Origin: Stemphylium vesicarium
Taxonomy: Eukaryota > Ascomycota > Dothideomycetes > Pleosporales > Pleosporaceae
Length of the DNA stretch: 64,000 nucleotides
Assembly: GCA_004380135.1 (NCBI GenBank)
Contig: QXCR01000012.1
Span: 276,314-340,313 of the forward strand
Reading direction: 5' to 3'
The notes beneath the pieces are model-generated. The model had not been told where the DNA came from. It saw only the letters and a program-made list of their open reading frames with translations, and searched no databases. Shown in pieces: positions 1 to 9,868 of the stretch; positions within the stretch are counted from its first letter, which is position 1; each line of letters begins with the position of its first letter. The translations under genes and the position numbers were made by a program.

Positions 1-503
1 ATGTCCTGTCGGTACCTCCTTCCTGATCACCACCGTCGCTCCCTGATTATCGCTGCTCCATCCTGCTCCTCCTCCGACTCGACCTTCACGTGACAGAGGG
101 AGAAAAAAAATCTGCCCCCAGGCCCAGCCTCGCGCATTAGCCAGGTGAGTTACACAAACTCTCCGAAGCACCCGAATGCCGTCCATTTGCCTCAATGGCT
201 CCTTGACTGATGCATTCGACCTTACTTTTCTCTGATTGGACGCCGCCTGAATTAGAAATACATGCGCTGACACGTCTGGTTGGCCCGCAGCCCAGTACGA
301 CGCGCATCGCCCCAACTGACATCTGGTACACGCAGACGCCGTGTCTGAGCAACGCGGCGCTTTTGCTCCTTTAGCTGCTGCTAGACGGCGGCGATTTTGA
401 GCCGCTCATCCAGCTGTGGCACACACCGCCACAGAAGGCCAGGAGCTTCTCTCCGTCAATCTCTTCCCAGCCTTCGCAACGAGATTTCGCATAATTCTGA
501 AGC
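1..503. other. Upstream region of the Rsr1 gene
   Basis: No convincing coding sequence. The short open frames on the minus strand lack protein character and start from TTG. A CACGTG E-box lies at 87-92. The stretch just before 504 probably holds the promoter and leader of the GTPase gene. The window begins inside this region, so the upstream limit is unknown. Confidence 0.4.
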
Positions 504-1394
504 ATGTCGCAACGGGAGTACCACATTGTCGTCCTTGGATCTGGTAAGCTAGCTAGACGCCATGAGCAACTAGAACATGACTGACGACGGTGGCGTATCA
601 GGTGGAGTCGGAAAAAGCTGCCTAACAGGTACGTTCCCGACGAGAATGCTTCACGTGTTTCTGGAAACGCTGACCCTTGATAGCCCAGTTTGTGCAAAAC
701 GTGTGGATAGAGAGTTATGATCCCACAATCGAAGACTCTTATCGAAAGGTTCTCGATGTTGATGTGGGTGCGAGCCAGGCCTGCTAGCCAAATCTTACTG
801 ACCCACCTCGCAGGGTCGCCATGTCATCCTCGAGATCCTGGACACAGCAGGCACAGAACAGTTCAGTAAGTAGTGACAGCAAATTTTCAGCATGAATCCT
901 ACTAACATTTCCGTAGCAGCCATGAGGTAAAAGCCCTTGCCAGGTCCGTGGTTGGCTCAAGACTTACCATCCGCAGAGAACTATACATGAAAACTGGCCA
1001 AGGCTTCCTTTTGGTTTTTAGCATAACATCAGCCTCATCCTTCTGGGAGCTCACAGAGCTGCGTGAGCAGATCCGACGGATAAAGGAAGACAGCAACGTA
1101 CCCATGGTCCTCATTGGCAACAAATCAGATCTGGAAGAAGACCGTGCAGTATCGCGTCCACGGGCGTTTGCCATATCGCGCGAATGGAACATTCCATACT
1201 TTGAAACTAGCGCCCGAAGAAGAGCAAACGTGGACGAAGCCTTTGTCGACCTATGCAGACAAATCATCCGCAAAGACCAGAACGAGCGGTCGCGCATGGC
1301 TCCACCAGATTCACCGAGGCCTGGCCCAAGGAGCAGAACCCATACGGGAAGGCCGAGGCGCAAGGGACACCGTCCGCACTGTACCATCCTTTAA
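504..1394 (+). CDS. rsr1: Ras-family small GTPase Rsr1/Bud1 (Rap/Krev-like)
   Basis: Small GTPase that selects growth or bud sites and signals to the Cdc42 polarity module at the plasma membrane. Exons read as 504-543, 602-628, 684-763, 814-865, 917-926 and 977-1394, giving 208 residues. The P-loop GSGGVGKS spans the first intron, DTAGTEQFTAMRE gives switch II, NKSDLE and ETSA are the guanine-specificity motifs, and the protein ends in the CaaX box CTIL, which fits geranylgeranylation. The effector loop YDPTIEDSYRK is Rap/Rsr1-like. The fifth exon has only 10 nucleotides (CAGCCATGAG) and is needed to restore the conserved FTAMRELY segment. The start is the ATG that gives the usual very short N-terminus before the P-loop. 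A close Ras paralogue is possible, but the C-terminal CTIL favours Rsr1. Confidence 0.9.
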
Positions 1395-2964
1395 GCTACG
1401 ATACCCAGCCGGCGGAAGCATGCACGAGTGACAGTCGTCTTGCTGGATCAGGCGCTGTCATGATTCCATTCGCACCGTTCCTTTACACTTTCTTGTCCAA
1501 ACTTTGGTTATTATAGAGGTATTAGACAACCCGCTCATAGCGGCATTTAATCTCATTCATCGATAGTGAATCATGCTTTTGGCACGTGTTTGGGTGTCAG
1601 TGGAAGACGTTTTCTGAGGAGCTGGAGACCCGAAGCCGGCGGATACCACCAAGGTGTGGTCGTCGGCCCTGCCTCCAGATTAAAGTTCGGGTAAAACCTG
1701 GCACCTGGCGGGAAAAAGGCAACGGACCATTGCAACAACCATCCAGCGGTGAATGGTTCCACGGAGAATACCACCTTCGTGTTCAGGCAAACTGGCGTTG
1801 AGGCTGCTCAAGCGTATTTGCACCCCGCATTCGCTACCGGGTTCGTAAGTTCATCGGCTAAAGAACCCGCGGGCAAGACAGATACAAAGTCGATCCGAGA
1901 CATGCATCTGAGGAGGTACCAAGGTACTGGTGATTGATGTGCAGACATGCGTAGTGCATAATCTTCCGAGCAGAATCGAGAATCCACCAGGTAGCGGCAG
2001 TCCCTATTGCGAGGTAGAGGCAGGAGGCGTAGGCGTTACCTGGACTTTGGAATGGAAGGTCTCATTGTCGACAGTTGTGCAGTAGGCGGTGTACAACCGT
2101 CAGCTGGGCGTTTAACCCAAAGAGCCGTGAATGGCACGACAAAGTGATTTTGCAGTAAAAGAGCGATGTATGGTCTCGGGTGGCTTCTGGGTAGCTATGC
2201 GAAGTTGACACGTTGGAGATACTGTGACTTGGAAAGGGATCGCCGAACGCGTCGTGGACTACTCCAGGACAACAAACAACAGTCCACCCCGCCACCGTGT
2301 TCTACTCGACCAGCTGCGGGGCTACCTAATCCACAGCCCGGTCTGGCCCGAGCCTAGACAGGAGCGAGAATGTGCAGGAAGCTCAAAGAACAAGATTCGG
2401 TCGAGCAGGTGAGAGGAAGGCGAAAGCTGCTAGCCATCTGACGTTAGAAGAAGAGGGCATGTGTCCTTTGCTATGGCGCGAACATGCTAAGCTGCCAGTG
2501 CCCCCACTTGGCAAAGCTGCCAGGTCACTGTGGGTTTTAGTGGCGTCAGTCATGCGTGATATTCAAGACAAGAGAGTTTGGTGGATGGAGATGGCCGCGG
2601 AAAACTTCACCATGCCACAGATATGAACAAGACCCCACGTACATCTCGATGAGATTTGCATATGACGTATCTGACCAAGGTTATATCGCGATCAGCGTGG
2701 TCCTTGTGTTCTGGAAACACTGCAGAGGGCTTTGTCATGTGCATATGGTGATAGCAACCGGAGACAAGTCCCCCGGGAGCAACAGCCTTCCGAAACCGAC
2801 GTGCCTTAATTCAAACGTGCCCTGCATGCCTACGGTAGCCGCCTATGTACGATTGAACCGGGCTGAAATACGGGCGCGTGACACGCAAGAGGTGGCTTCT
2901 TTGCGACAAGCGTATGCGTGCTTTTTGGGTGGCTGGCCTTGATGCAAGCCTCGGTTTGATAGCG

Positions 2965-2972
2965 TGACGTCA
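2965..2972. promoter_or_regulatory. Palindromic CRE (TGACGTCA)
   Basis: A perfect TGACGTCA octamer, the ATF/CREB bZIP consensus, lies about 530 bases upstream of the Grg1-like start codon. Together with two half sites closer to the gene it suggests stress-type bZIP control. Binding is inferred. Confidence 0.45.
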
Positions 2973-3259
2973 CAGGAGGGGCACTAGAGGGGCAAAATCC
3001 AGGCACGCAACGAATGCGCGATCACGCCCCCGGACCACTCATGACAAGATTTGCATGGAAATGGGCGATCTGCAGTGCAATTTTCAGAAAAGTGCCACTC
3101 TGTTGCGTAGGCATTTGTCCCTTTGGCTTGTCACCGCGAGCCCTGGAGTGGACCCCGTTCGTACTATTGCCCGCCCGCGCGCGCGGTCTGGGCCCCCCTC
3201 ACCCCTTCCAGTGACGCTAACGCCGCTGCTGCCCTCTCTCACCCACGACTCCTTCTAAA

Positions 3260-3291
3260 TGACGTAGCGTGTACCAAACAAACCTACGTCA
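3260..3291. promoter_or_regulatory. Inverted pair of CRE half sites
   Basis: TGACGTA at 3260-3266 and its reverse complement TACGTCA at 3285-3291 face each other across 18 bases, about 205-235 bases before the ATG of the Grg1-like gene. This resembles paired bZIP (Atf1/Pap1-type) sites. No other gene is near enough to be a more likely target. Confidence 0.4.
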
Positions 3292-3370
3292 CTGTTGTGC
3301 TGCTCGTCCTGGAGCCTAAGCGCTCAGCCCCTCCTACCCAAACTAGCCCCTCTCACCTACCCCTCTACTC

Positions 3371-3380
3371 TACATAAATA
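3371..3380 (+). promoter_or_regulatory. TATA-like element of the Grg1-like gene
   Basis: TACATAAATA lies about 115-125 bases before the start codon and is followed by a CT- and CA-rich leader typical of strongly expressed fungal genes. Confidence 0.4.
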
Positions 3381-3495
3381 CCCCTCACGTCCGCCTCCAT
3401 CTTGCTTCCTCCATCACACATCAAGCCTTCTACACCTCAATCACATCAACTTCCTTCCACCCAAACCAAACCCAACCAACCAACCTTCAATCAAC

Positions 3496-3765
3496 ATGTC
3501 TGCCCCCAACGCCAACAACCCCAACGAGGGCATCGTCGGCCAGGCCGTCAACTCTGTCAAGAACGCTGCCAACTACGTCTCCGAGTCCATCCAGGGCCAG
3601 TCCGCTGAGGCTTCCAAGGAGGCCAACAAGCAGCAGGCCAAGGGCAACGTCCCCGGTCAGGACTCCCTCACCGACCGCGTCTCCGGTGGTCTTTCTGCCG
3701 CTGGCGACAAGATTGACCAGGAGAAGCATGAGGGCTCTGCTGAGGCCAACAAGCGCTCCGTCTAA
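3496..3765 (+). CDS. grg1: Glucose-repressible / clock-controlled protein Grg1 (Ccg-1) family
   Basis: Single-exon gene for a small (89-residue) hydrophilic protein rich in Ala, Asn, Gln, Lys and Ser, with no cysteine. The segments VGQAVNSVKNAANYVSE, EASKEANKQQAKG and DSLTDRVSGGL are typical of the Grg-1/Ccg-1 family. Members are abundant mRNAs induced by glucose starvation, stress and the clock in Neurospora; the biochemical role is unknown. The neat leader, TATA-like box and strongly C-ending codons point to high expression. The last intron-like stretch follows the stop codon, in the 3' UTR. The length is slightly above the Neurospora protein (about 71 residues). Family assignment is firm; function is from family knowledge only. 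Confidence 0.85.
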   Translation: MSAPNANNPNEGIVGQAVNSVKNAANYVSESIQGQSAEASKEANKQQAKGNVPGQDSLTDRVSGGLSAAGDKIDQEKHEGSAEANKRSV

Positions 3766-3805
3766 GTGCTTCAACACTAGACCGCTTGCTCGACATTTCA
3801 CTTCG

Positions 3806-3863
3806 GTATGTTGCCGCTCACTATTTGTGTTTGTCGACCAACACTAACCAAACAAAGGTTCAG
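3806..3863 (+). other. Possible 3'-UTR intron of grg-1
   Basis: About 40 bases after the stop codon there is a GTATGT donor, a CTAAC branch motif at 3844-3848 and AG acceptors at 3856-3857 or 3862-3863. This has all marks of a normal fungal intron but lies outside the reading frame. It would place an exon junction downstream of the stop. Confidence 0.35.
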
Positions 3864-4371
3864 AACGATACCATTATGGATTAAGCGATGAGCACTGTGT
3901 CTCTCGCGGGTTTCACGATAATACCATGACTTAATGGACATGAGATACCAATAAACTTCCTTATCAACAATTTCATCTTCCAATGACCACTGTGATGTTT
4001 TGACCTTTTAACTTTCCATATGAGCGGTTAGATGTATCCTACTCCACGTCATTATAGCATGCCCGTCCTTTGTTGACATCCATGATTATTGCTCACCTTT
4101 TCAGAATGACTTATCATTTACAAGGCTCCAATTCGTACTTTGTGCAAGCTCCGCATGACATGTGCAACATTTTAAAAGGCTCCGGAGATTTAGACACTGT
4201 GAGACTCCAACCTTCACACGTCAGTTCGGCCAAGGTCTGTCAGCATGCTGGATACTGATATCAAGATATCCACATCATTGTATAAATGGTTCGATTGTGG
4301 AATGAGGCTAGTTCAGACCATACAACTCAAGCTTCCAGGCTCAAAACCAAAGACGGATACAAAAACCAAGC
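3864..4371. other. Intergenic, grg-1 downstream region
   Basis: AT-richer than the flanks. No frame with protein character; the first part is probably the grg-1 3' UTR and terminator. Confidence 0.35.
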
Positions 4372-4903
4372 TCAAGACATCACCTCGCGAAAACAAAAGG
4401 GTATAATATGCTCTGGGAATAACGCAAGCCACGACTGAAACGACTGTATGGGCCCTTCTTCCTCGATATGGGTATCTTCTCCCCCAGTAGTACTTGATGC
4501 GACGCTCGGTGGCGGGGCCTGCGGGGCCGGAGGAGGGGAATTGGTATCGTAGGAAGGCAAAGATGGGGAAGTCGTGATAGTGGCTTCTGAAGCAGACATC
4601 GGTGCTGACGGTGCTGATACACAGCGCGGGTTCTGGTCGACGACGGGGGCGGGGTAGTGATAATTATTGCGACAAGACGGACAGGTGAACGTGGTAGTGG
4701 TAGTTGGTAAGAAACTCTGCGAGTGTGGGGAACGCAGAAGATATGGAGGGATTGCTGACGGGCGCTGGATCGTCGAATGAGTACTTGACGGGGTTGTCGT
4801 AGTCGGCCCCTAGGCAACTGTCTTGAGTCCCGTGTGAAGTGATGTTGTTCGCGCTCTGGCATGACGGCGAAGGGCTCGTCGCTGTTGGATAGAACAAAAG
4901 CAT
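4372..4903 (-). pseudogene. Coding-like region split between two frames
   Basis: On the minus strand an intron-like sequence (GTAGTG donor near 4935, CTGAC, AACAG acceptor near 4886) leads into a frame reading DYDNPVKYSFDDPAPV with ordinary protein composition. That frame ends soon after AEFLTNYHYH. A second frame, shifted by one base, continues with TFTCPSCRNNYHYPAPV and then a Ser/Pro/Thr-rich tail to a stop at 4372. The CPSC pair with a following Cys suggests a small zinc-ribbon-like segment. It may be a frameshifted gene, a missed exon structure, or the long 3' UTR of the MARVEL-like gene just upstream. I do not recognise a family. Confidence 0.25.
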
Positions 4904-4976
4904 CAGTCAGCCCACAGCACAGAAGATCACTACCCTCCATCTCCCTCTCAAGAAGGATGGGAAGGAAAAGGGAGAT

Positions 4977-5504
4977 CTAAACATGCTGCCTCCCCCGTCC
5001 CGTAAGGCTTGTCCTTGCCTTCCTGGACCTCCAAAACACGACCGCGCCCACCACCGCCGTGCCAAACCAAAGCAGCATATTAGCAAGCAACACCCAAACC
5101 GCATTCTTCATCCTCTGAATGCCTTTGTTCCCCTCCGGATCCTCATTGATAAACATCTTGCCAAAGATGCCAAACGCCACAAGATAGCACACCCACACGA
5201 ACGCGTCGACGCCGAAGAAGAACCACGCCTTGACCAGCGGCAGCATGAAGACGAGAGAGGTCAGGGCGCCGAGTGTGCCGCAGACGACGGCCCACACCCA
5301 TTTTGAGTCTACGTACTTGTTGGCTTTCCGTGCGTTGTCGAGATCGACGGCGTAGAGGCCGATGACGGTGAGGCCGAGGACGAATTGCAGGAAGCGGATG
5401 AGGAGGCGCGCGATTGTTGAGGGGGTGAGGGTGGAGGACAGGGTCGTGCCGAGTGTGGCCTTTTCGCCTCGAAGAGTGCTATTTGAGAGGAATTTGAAGC
5501 CCAT
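4977..5504 (-). CDS. MARVEL-like four-helix integral membrane protein
   Basis: 175-residue single-exon protein. Four hydrophobic helices are visible, roughly at residues 25-50, 65-90, 95-118 and 130-155, with short charged loops (DLDNARKANKYVDSK, INEDPEGNKGIQRMK) and a basic tail RSRKARTSLTGRGR. This topology, length and the tail match fungal MARVEL-domain proteins, a poorly studied membrane family linked to plasma-membrane microdomains. The ATG at 5504 was chosen because upstream in-frame sequence is not protein-like. Downstream on the same strand lies the coding-like stretch at 4372-4903; I found no good donor that would join it. Function is not known. Confidence 0.7.
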   Translation of the reverse strand: MGFKFLSNSTLRGEKATLGTTLSSTLTPSTIARLLIRFLQFVLGLTVIGLYAVDLDNARKANKYVDSKWVWAVVCGTLGALTSLVFMLPLVKAWFFFGVDAFVWVCYLVAFGIFGKMFINEDPEGNKGIQRMKNAVWVLLANMLLWFGTAVVGAVVFWRSRKARTSLTGRGRQHV

Positions 5505-6821
5505 TTTGGTGGTGAGGGGGCTGAGCGGTTGGGTTAGTATGGAGTTCCTTTTGATACTTGCGACGCTGTAGAGATGCTTACAGCTGTTGCTAGGGTCAGA
5601 ATTGAATTTATCGTTTTCGTTTGGGGGGTTGTGAATGATGGGTCGTGGGGTTATTGTATATACCGCTTCGTAAAAACAGCGATGTTCGCGTCGGTTCGTT
5701 CGGTAACAAGTCGAAGAAACGTAGAGAAACAATAGCGTGGAAGGATGTAGTAATAATTTTCCCACTCTAGCTCTTCTCTTTTCTTCACAGCGTTATTCGT
5801 CGTAATAAACAGCGTTTTTTCTTCTTCTTCTCGTCACACAATGTCTTTCGCGTTGTCTCTTTTTACCAGCAAGAAATGCGCAAAAGGGGACCCGATGTTG
5901 GCTACCGGGGTAGGGGTGGAGGGAGGGAGTGGGGCGTTTAAACAGCGGTATCACGCCCAAGGCTATGACGTCGATGGGAGGGTGGGATGTGGCTTCTTCC
6001 AGACCGTCGAACCAGGATGTTGATAAATTCGTTCTTGCAGAAAACCACGGGGTTATGCTCTTTCCGTGCGATGATCGGCAAGGTTGCAAGGGCGAGGTCA
6101 GGCTGCTGAGAGTATGTGCACACCAAGGTTTGTCGGGAAAGGGTCCTGGTAGGGCCGTAGGGCAGATGAAAAAGTTTAATCGCAGATCTACTGTGATTGA
6201 GGTGCAACGCTGACCAGAGCGACGAAAGATGTGTATGCAGGTTATGACTGTCAAAGTCGATGATAGTTAAGAAGAGAACAAAGGCTTGAAGACGAAAAAC
6301 AGCGCGGAGAAAGCGACACATATACGTAGACCTCGTGTGATCGTTCACTTCTTTCCATGGTACCTGACGGTTACTTTCGTAGCATCAACCACGTCCCCAC
6401 ACTTATTCGTTGGCGCCCCGTGGCGCTGGCCATGTAGTGTGGCCGTCCAGACCCTGTTTTCACAAGGCGCGTGTGGATTGCTTCGCTGACGTCGCTGGTG
6501 CCCGCTTAGTGCTGCTTCTAGTGCAGGGGTTGGTCTTCGCATGATTGGCTGTGGACACTCGAAGGGTCTCCGAGGGCGAAACGCGAACTGTGAACTCTGG
6601 ATTGAGCATTTTTTTGTGTCGTGTGATACCATTGTGTTGCTGAATGATGGGGGAAGATAGGATCGGGGTGTTCGTGTGAGTCTGGTGCATTCACTGACAT
6701 TACTGAGACAGCCCGGCGTCGAGGCCATACATGTCCTCGAATAACTTCTTGGTTACATCATCCCAGTGAGCCATAGTAAGATTAACATATGTTTATTATT
6801 TGCTTCCAATAGCTACTACAT
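5505..6821. other. 1.3-kb intergenic region
   Basis: The left part is the leader and promoter of the MARVEL-like gene and the right end the 3' flank of the GST gene. Minus-strand open frames at 5793-6254 and 5938-6348 overlap in different frames and lack protein character. Nothing else recognised. Confidence 0.35.
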
Positions 6822-7814
6822 CTAAGGGCTAGAGTACTTGTAGCCGTACTGCTCCTTAGCAGCCTTGATTTGCTCTGCAAGCTTGTGCTCCTTCTCAGCA
6901 AACTCCTTGTCGTCCTTCATCTTCTGTAGGTACGTGTCGTTGCCGAATCCACTCTTGCTAGGAATCTCGATACCCTTCTGAACCGCAGGGCGAGCGAGTA
7001 TCCTCTCCCACCAGCTCTTCAGATTGGGGAAAGAGTCGAGGTCCACACCGGAGATGCGCAGCATGTGGATCCAGCCAAAGCTTGCAATGTCGGCGATACT
7101 GAACTTGTTGCCTACAAGGTAGTCTGTGTTGGCGAGGTGCGAGTCGAGGACACCGGCCAGGCGCTCCGTCTCGCCTGTGTAGCGCTGCATGCCATATGCG
7201 ATGCGCTCCTTGGCGAAGCGGTTGAAGTGGTTGGCCTGGCCTTGCATGGGGCCGAGGCCACCGTGTTGCCACGCCATCCATTGCTCTGCGCGCGAGACAT
7301 CAAGGGGATCAGAGAAGCTGAATTTGTGCTCGGGGTCGTAGTGGCGCGTCAAGTATGTGAGAATTGCTAGCAAGCGCTGTTAGTACATGTCTCCGTCACG
7401 TCTGGCTGGGTTGTACATACAGAGACCCTCTTGTACCGCGAAACCACCCTGGTCGTGATCTACAATGACCGGAATGCGACCATTGGGGCCAAGCTTTGTG
7501 AACCAAGGCTCCTTTTGCGTGTTCTTGCTAATGTTGATGCTCTGCCATGTGTAGTCCTTGCCGTATGCTTCCTTGAGCTCCTCTAGCAAGATGCTAGCCT
7601 TCCAGCCATTGGGTGTGCCGAAAGTGAGCAGTTCAATGCCCTTGTTGGCGATGAGTCCCTTGGGTTCTTCGTCCGACATATCTGGTAGTATGCTAAACAG
7701 CGGTCTCGAGGTGTGGAAGCGCGATCTGGGAGCGAATTGGGGTTTTGCTGTGTAGACGGAAGCACGGAGCGTGTGTTTGAGTTGTGAGGGGAAGTGAGGG
7801 CGTAATAGTGACAT
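6822..7814 (-). CDS. Ure2-like glutathione S-transferase
   Basis: Two exons, 7421-7814 and 6822-7366, encode 312 residues. The thioredoxin-like N-domain follows a presequence: TFGTPNGWKASILLEEL, GPNGRIPVIVDHD and AVQEGLSILTYL, the last spanning the intron. The helical C-domain contains NKFSIADIASFGWI and ends in a lysine-rich tail. These are marks of fungal Ure2/YfcG-type GSTs, which conjugate glutathione or reduce disulfides in detoxification and redox control. The first about 50 residues are rich in Arg, Ser, Phe and Pro with few acids (SRFHTSRPLF), resembling a mitochondrial targeting sequence; a second Met near residue 52 (MSDEEPKG) could give a cytosolic form. The acceptor TAG inside GCTAG rather than the earlier CAG is required by the frame. 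Confidence 0.85.
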
Positions 7815-8519
7815 GGAGAGAGCCAATCTATAGTGCGTCAAAGGAGGGGTTATATGCGGCTACGCGCATGTGGAGAGCTGTTGCTTCCCAAGTGGAATTG
7901 CTTAGGAATCCATGACGTCGCCCGACCGTTTTCGTACGCACGAAAAATCCGACAATGCGCTAACCCCGGCATTTTTTGGGTACAAGCAGAATGAATTAGT
8001 AAGGATTGGAGGGCGCCAGTATCACAAGTCAGTATGCGTTTCACGAAGTTGGATATGTACGGCTGCGCGTCAGCATTGGCATCGTGACTGAGCCATTCGG
8101 CGTTGCGACTGCGCGAACCTTCACTTTTCCAGGAATCGTTGTCCGAAATTTAATCATTACCATGCACTTGGCTAAATAGAGCCGAGAGAGCTCCCAGTTG
8201 GTGCTCCAAAAGATTCTCATCGTTTCGTTCTGCTCGGACTTCGGCCGTTTCCCTTCTAGTATGATTGGGGAGCGCAAACCAGAACATCCACTCTTCCGAT
8301 CAGCTCCGCGCTAGCTATACACTCAGACAGGAACTCCGACGCTGCACTGGTGATATGTGCCACTACGCACTTGGCTGAGCCCTGACATTCCCCCTCTCCC
8401 TCAGCATACGCTGTTGGCTTTCAAGCCTCACGCTATCTTCTATTATGCGCTATCCAGTCTGCGGGAACTTGAGGTCGAGGAAAGCAGAAAGGTACTATCC
8501 GATTATGCCTGTTCTTCAA
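7815..8519. other. Intergenic region, GST upstream side
   Basis: Upstream sequence of the GST gene and 3' flank of YAF9. Short open frames only; nothing recognised. Confidence 0.35.
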
Positions 8520-9453
8520 TCACCTCCGCCGACTGCGGTCTCCGCTAGCTTGTTGCGCAGCCTGCTGAGCAGCCTCATGCCCCAACTCAGTCCGTAAAGA
8601 CTTGAGTTTAGCCTCGACCTCTTCCTTCTTCTTCGCCTCCCTATCCAGCTGCTTCTCGACCTCTTCCATCTTGGCCTTGAAGAAATCCTGCAAAGCCTGT
8701 TCTTGCTCCTGGCTAAAGGGTACTTCGTCCGCGCCCTTTTCTGGCAATTGTGCGCTCCTCTCTCCATTCGGCAAGCCACGCTTGAGTCTTCCATTTGCGC
8801 CAAGAGATGCCTTCTTCGACCCGCCTTTGCCAGCCGGGATGAGGTAGTTCCACTGGTCTTCTGAAGTAAGGGCGTCAAAGAGCGCTTCGGTCGGCTCGTT
8901 GAACTGCACCACTTCTAGAAACTCGGATCGCACGCAGCCTGTCCGTTCTTGCTCGGCTTGCATCTTCTCGTCGCCGTATTTCTCTAGCTGCAAAAAGTGC
9001 TGCCTATACTGCGCTTTCTCCCCCGATATAGGCTGAAAGTGCAATCTTATGTCGATGTTGAAGCCTCCCCATCCTGTCTCGGTGACCTCGAACGGCGGTT
9101 TCTCCACCATGCGCAGCGGGTTCTCGTAGGTGTTGAATATCTTGAATGAAACTTTGTTGAGCCATGCTCGGATATCGGGGTCGCCTTCAGGCACTCGTAC
9201 GTAGACGGTCCAGCGCTTCGTATGGTCGTCGGGAACGTTCTTGGGACGGTCGGGGTGGCCCACCGGGGGTAATTGCCAGGCTTCAGAGCCGATTACTGGG
9301 CGCGTGAGTGGATAGTTGGTAGTGCAGGGGACTCTGTATCTCACTGAGATTTCGGCTTATGCGCTTGTTCTACTTGCTATTAGTATATGTGTGTCTTGGG
9401 GCCATGCGCAATAAACTTACCTTGACGCGCTTGTTCGACGCGGGAGCGGGCAT
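8520..9453 (-). CDS. yaf9: YEATS-domain protein Yaf9 (NuA4 and SWR1 subunit)
   Basis: Histone-acyl-lysine reader shared by the NuA4 acetyltransferase and SWR1 remodelling complexes in the nucleus. Exons 9421-9453, 9345-9369 and 8520-9295 give 277 residues. The YEATS domain covers about residues 10-150: KRWTVYVRVPEGDPD, KVSFKIFNTYENPLR, PPFEVTETGWGGFNIDI. A charged coiled coil (about 205-260, KAKMEEVEKQLDREAKKKEE) matches the C-terminal helix of Yaf9. The conserved N-terminal KRVK-x-x-x-ISR-x-x-x-x-G segment appears only if a 25-base middle exon is used (TAG acceptor, GTGAGA donor). Reading straight through that second intron would insert a non-conserved stretch starting VRYRVPCTTNYP, so the simple long open frame is misleading. 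Confidence 0.88.
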
Positions 9454-9868
9454 CTTTGGGGCTGCGCCTTCTGCTGCGCGCAGTGGAGGGTTCGGGAGGA
9501 GTTTTGCGCGGTTGGACGTTTGTTCCAGGTCTTTTAGGATTATGCAACCGTAATGTGGCTTGCGATTCGAGTTGCGCGGCAGGTGGTGTGTATGAATTAT
9601 CGTCGAGCTACGGGCGGGCTGCTGTATTAGCAGCGAACCCAGGTCAGCCCTATGCACGAGCCAGGATCATGGCCGTAATGGCTCCACATCAAGTACTATG
9701 ATCATTCTCGTCCTTCACTTGGTCAAAAACCCTCCATCTGGGTTTGAGAGAAGGCACAACTGCGAAATTGAATTTCACGAGCGAGGGCAGAGAACATGGC
9801 GCCTCTTTGCGATTAGAACGCAGTAGGCGCTGCCCAAAACAACAACATCCCCACATTTGACGCGCACC
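9454..9868. other. YAF9 upstream region
   Basis: 415 bases between the start of YAF9 and the stop of the next minus-strand gene. It must hold the YAF9 promoter. No coding sequence seen. Confidence 0.35.

Larger units (their letters stand above)
1395..3495. other. 2.1-kb intergenic region with grg-1 promoter at its right end
   Basis: No convincing gene. Open frames up to 128 codons (for example 2556-2942) look like random translation. The right 550 bases contain CRE-type sites, a TATA-like element and a pyrimidine-rich leader belonging to the Grg1-like gene. Confidence 0.4.

Noticed and set aside
2556..2942. 128-codon open frame between RSR1 and grg-1
   Set aside because: Random-looking composition, no domain, no splice partners.
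5793..6254. 153-codon minus-strand open frame
   Set aside because: Overlaps another open frame in a different phase, and neither looks like protein.
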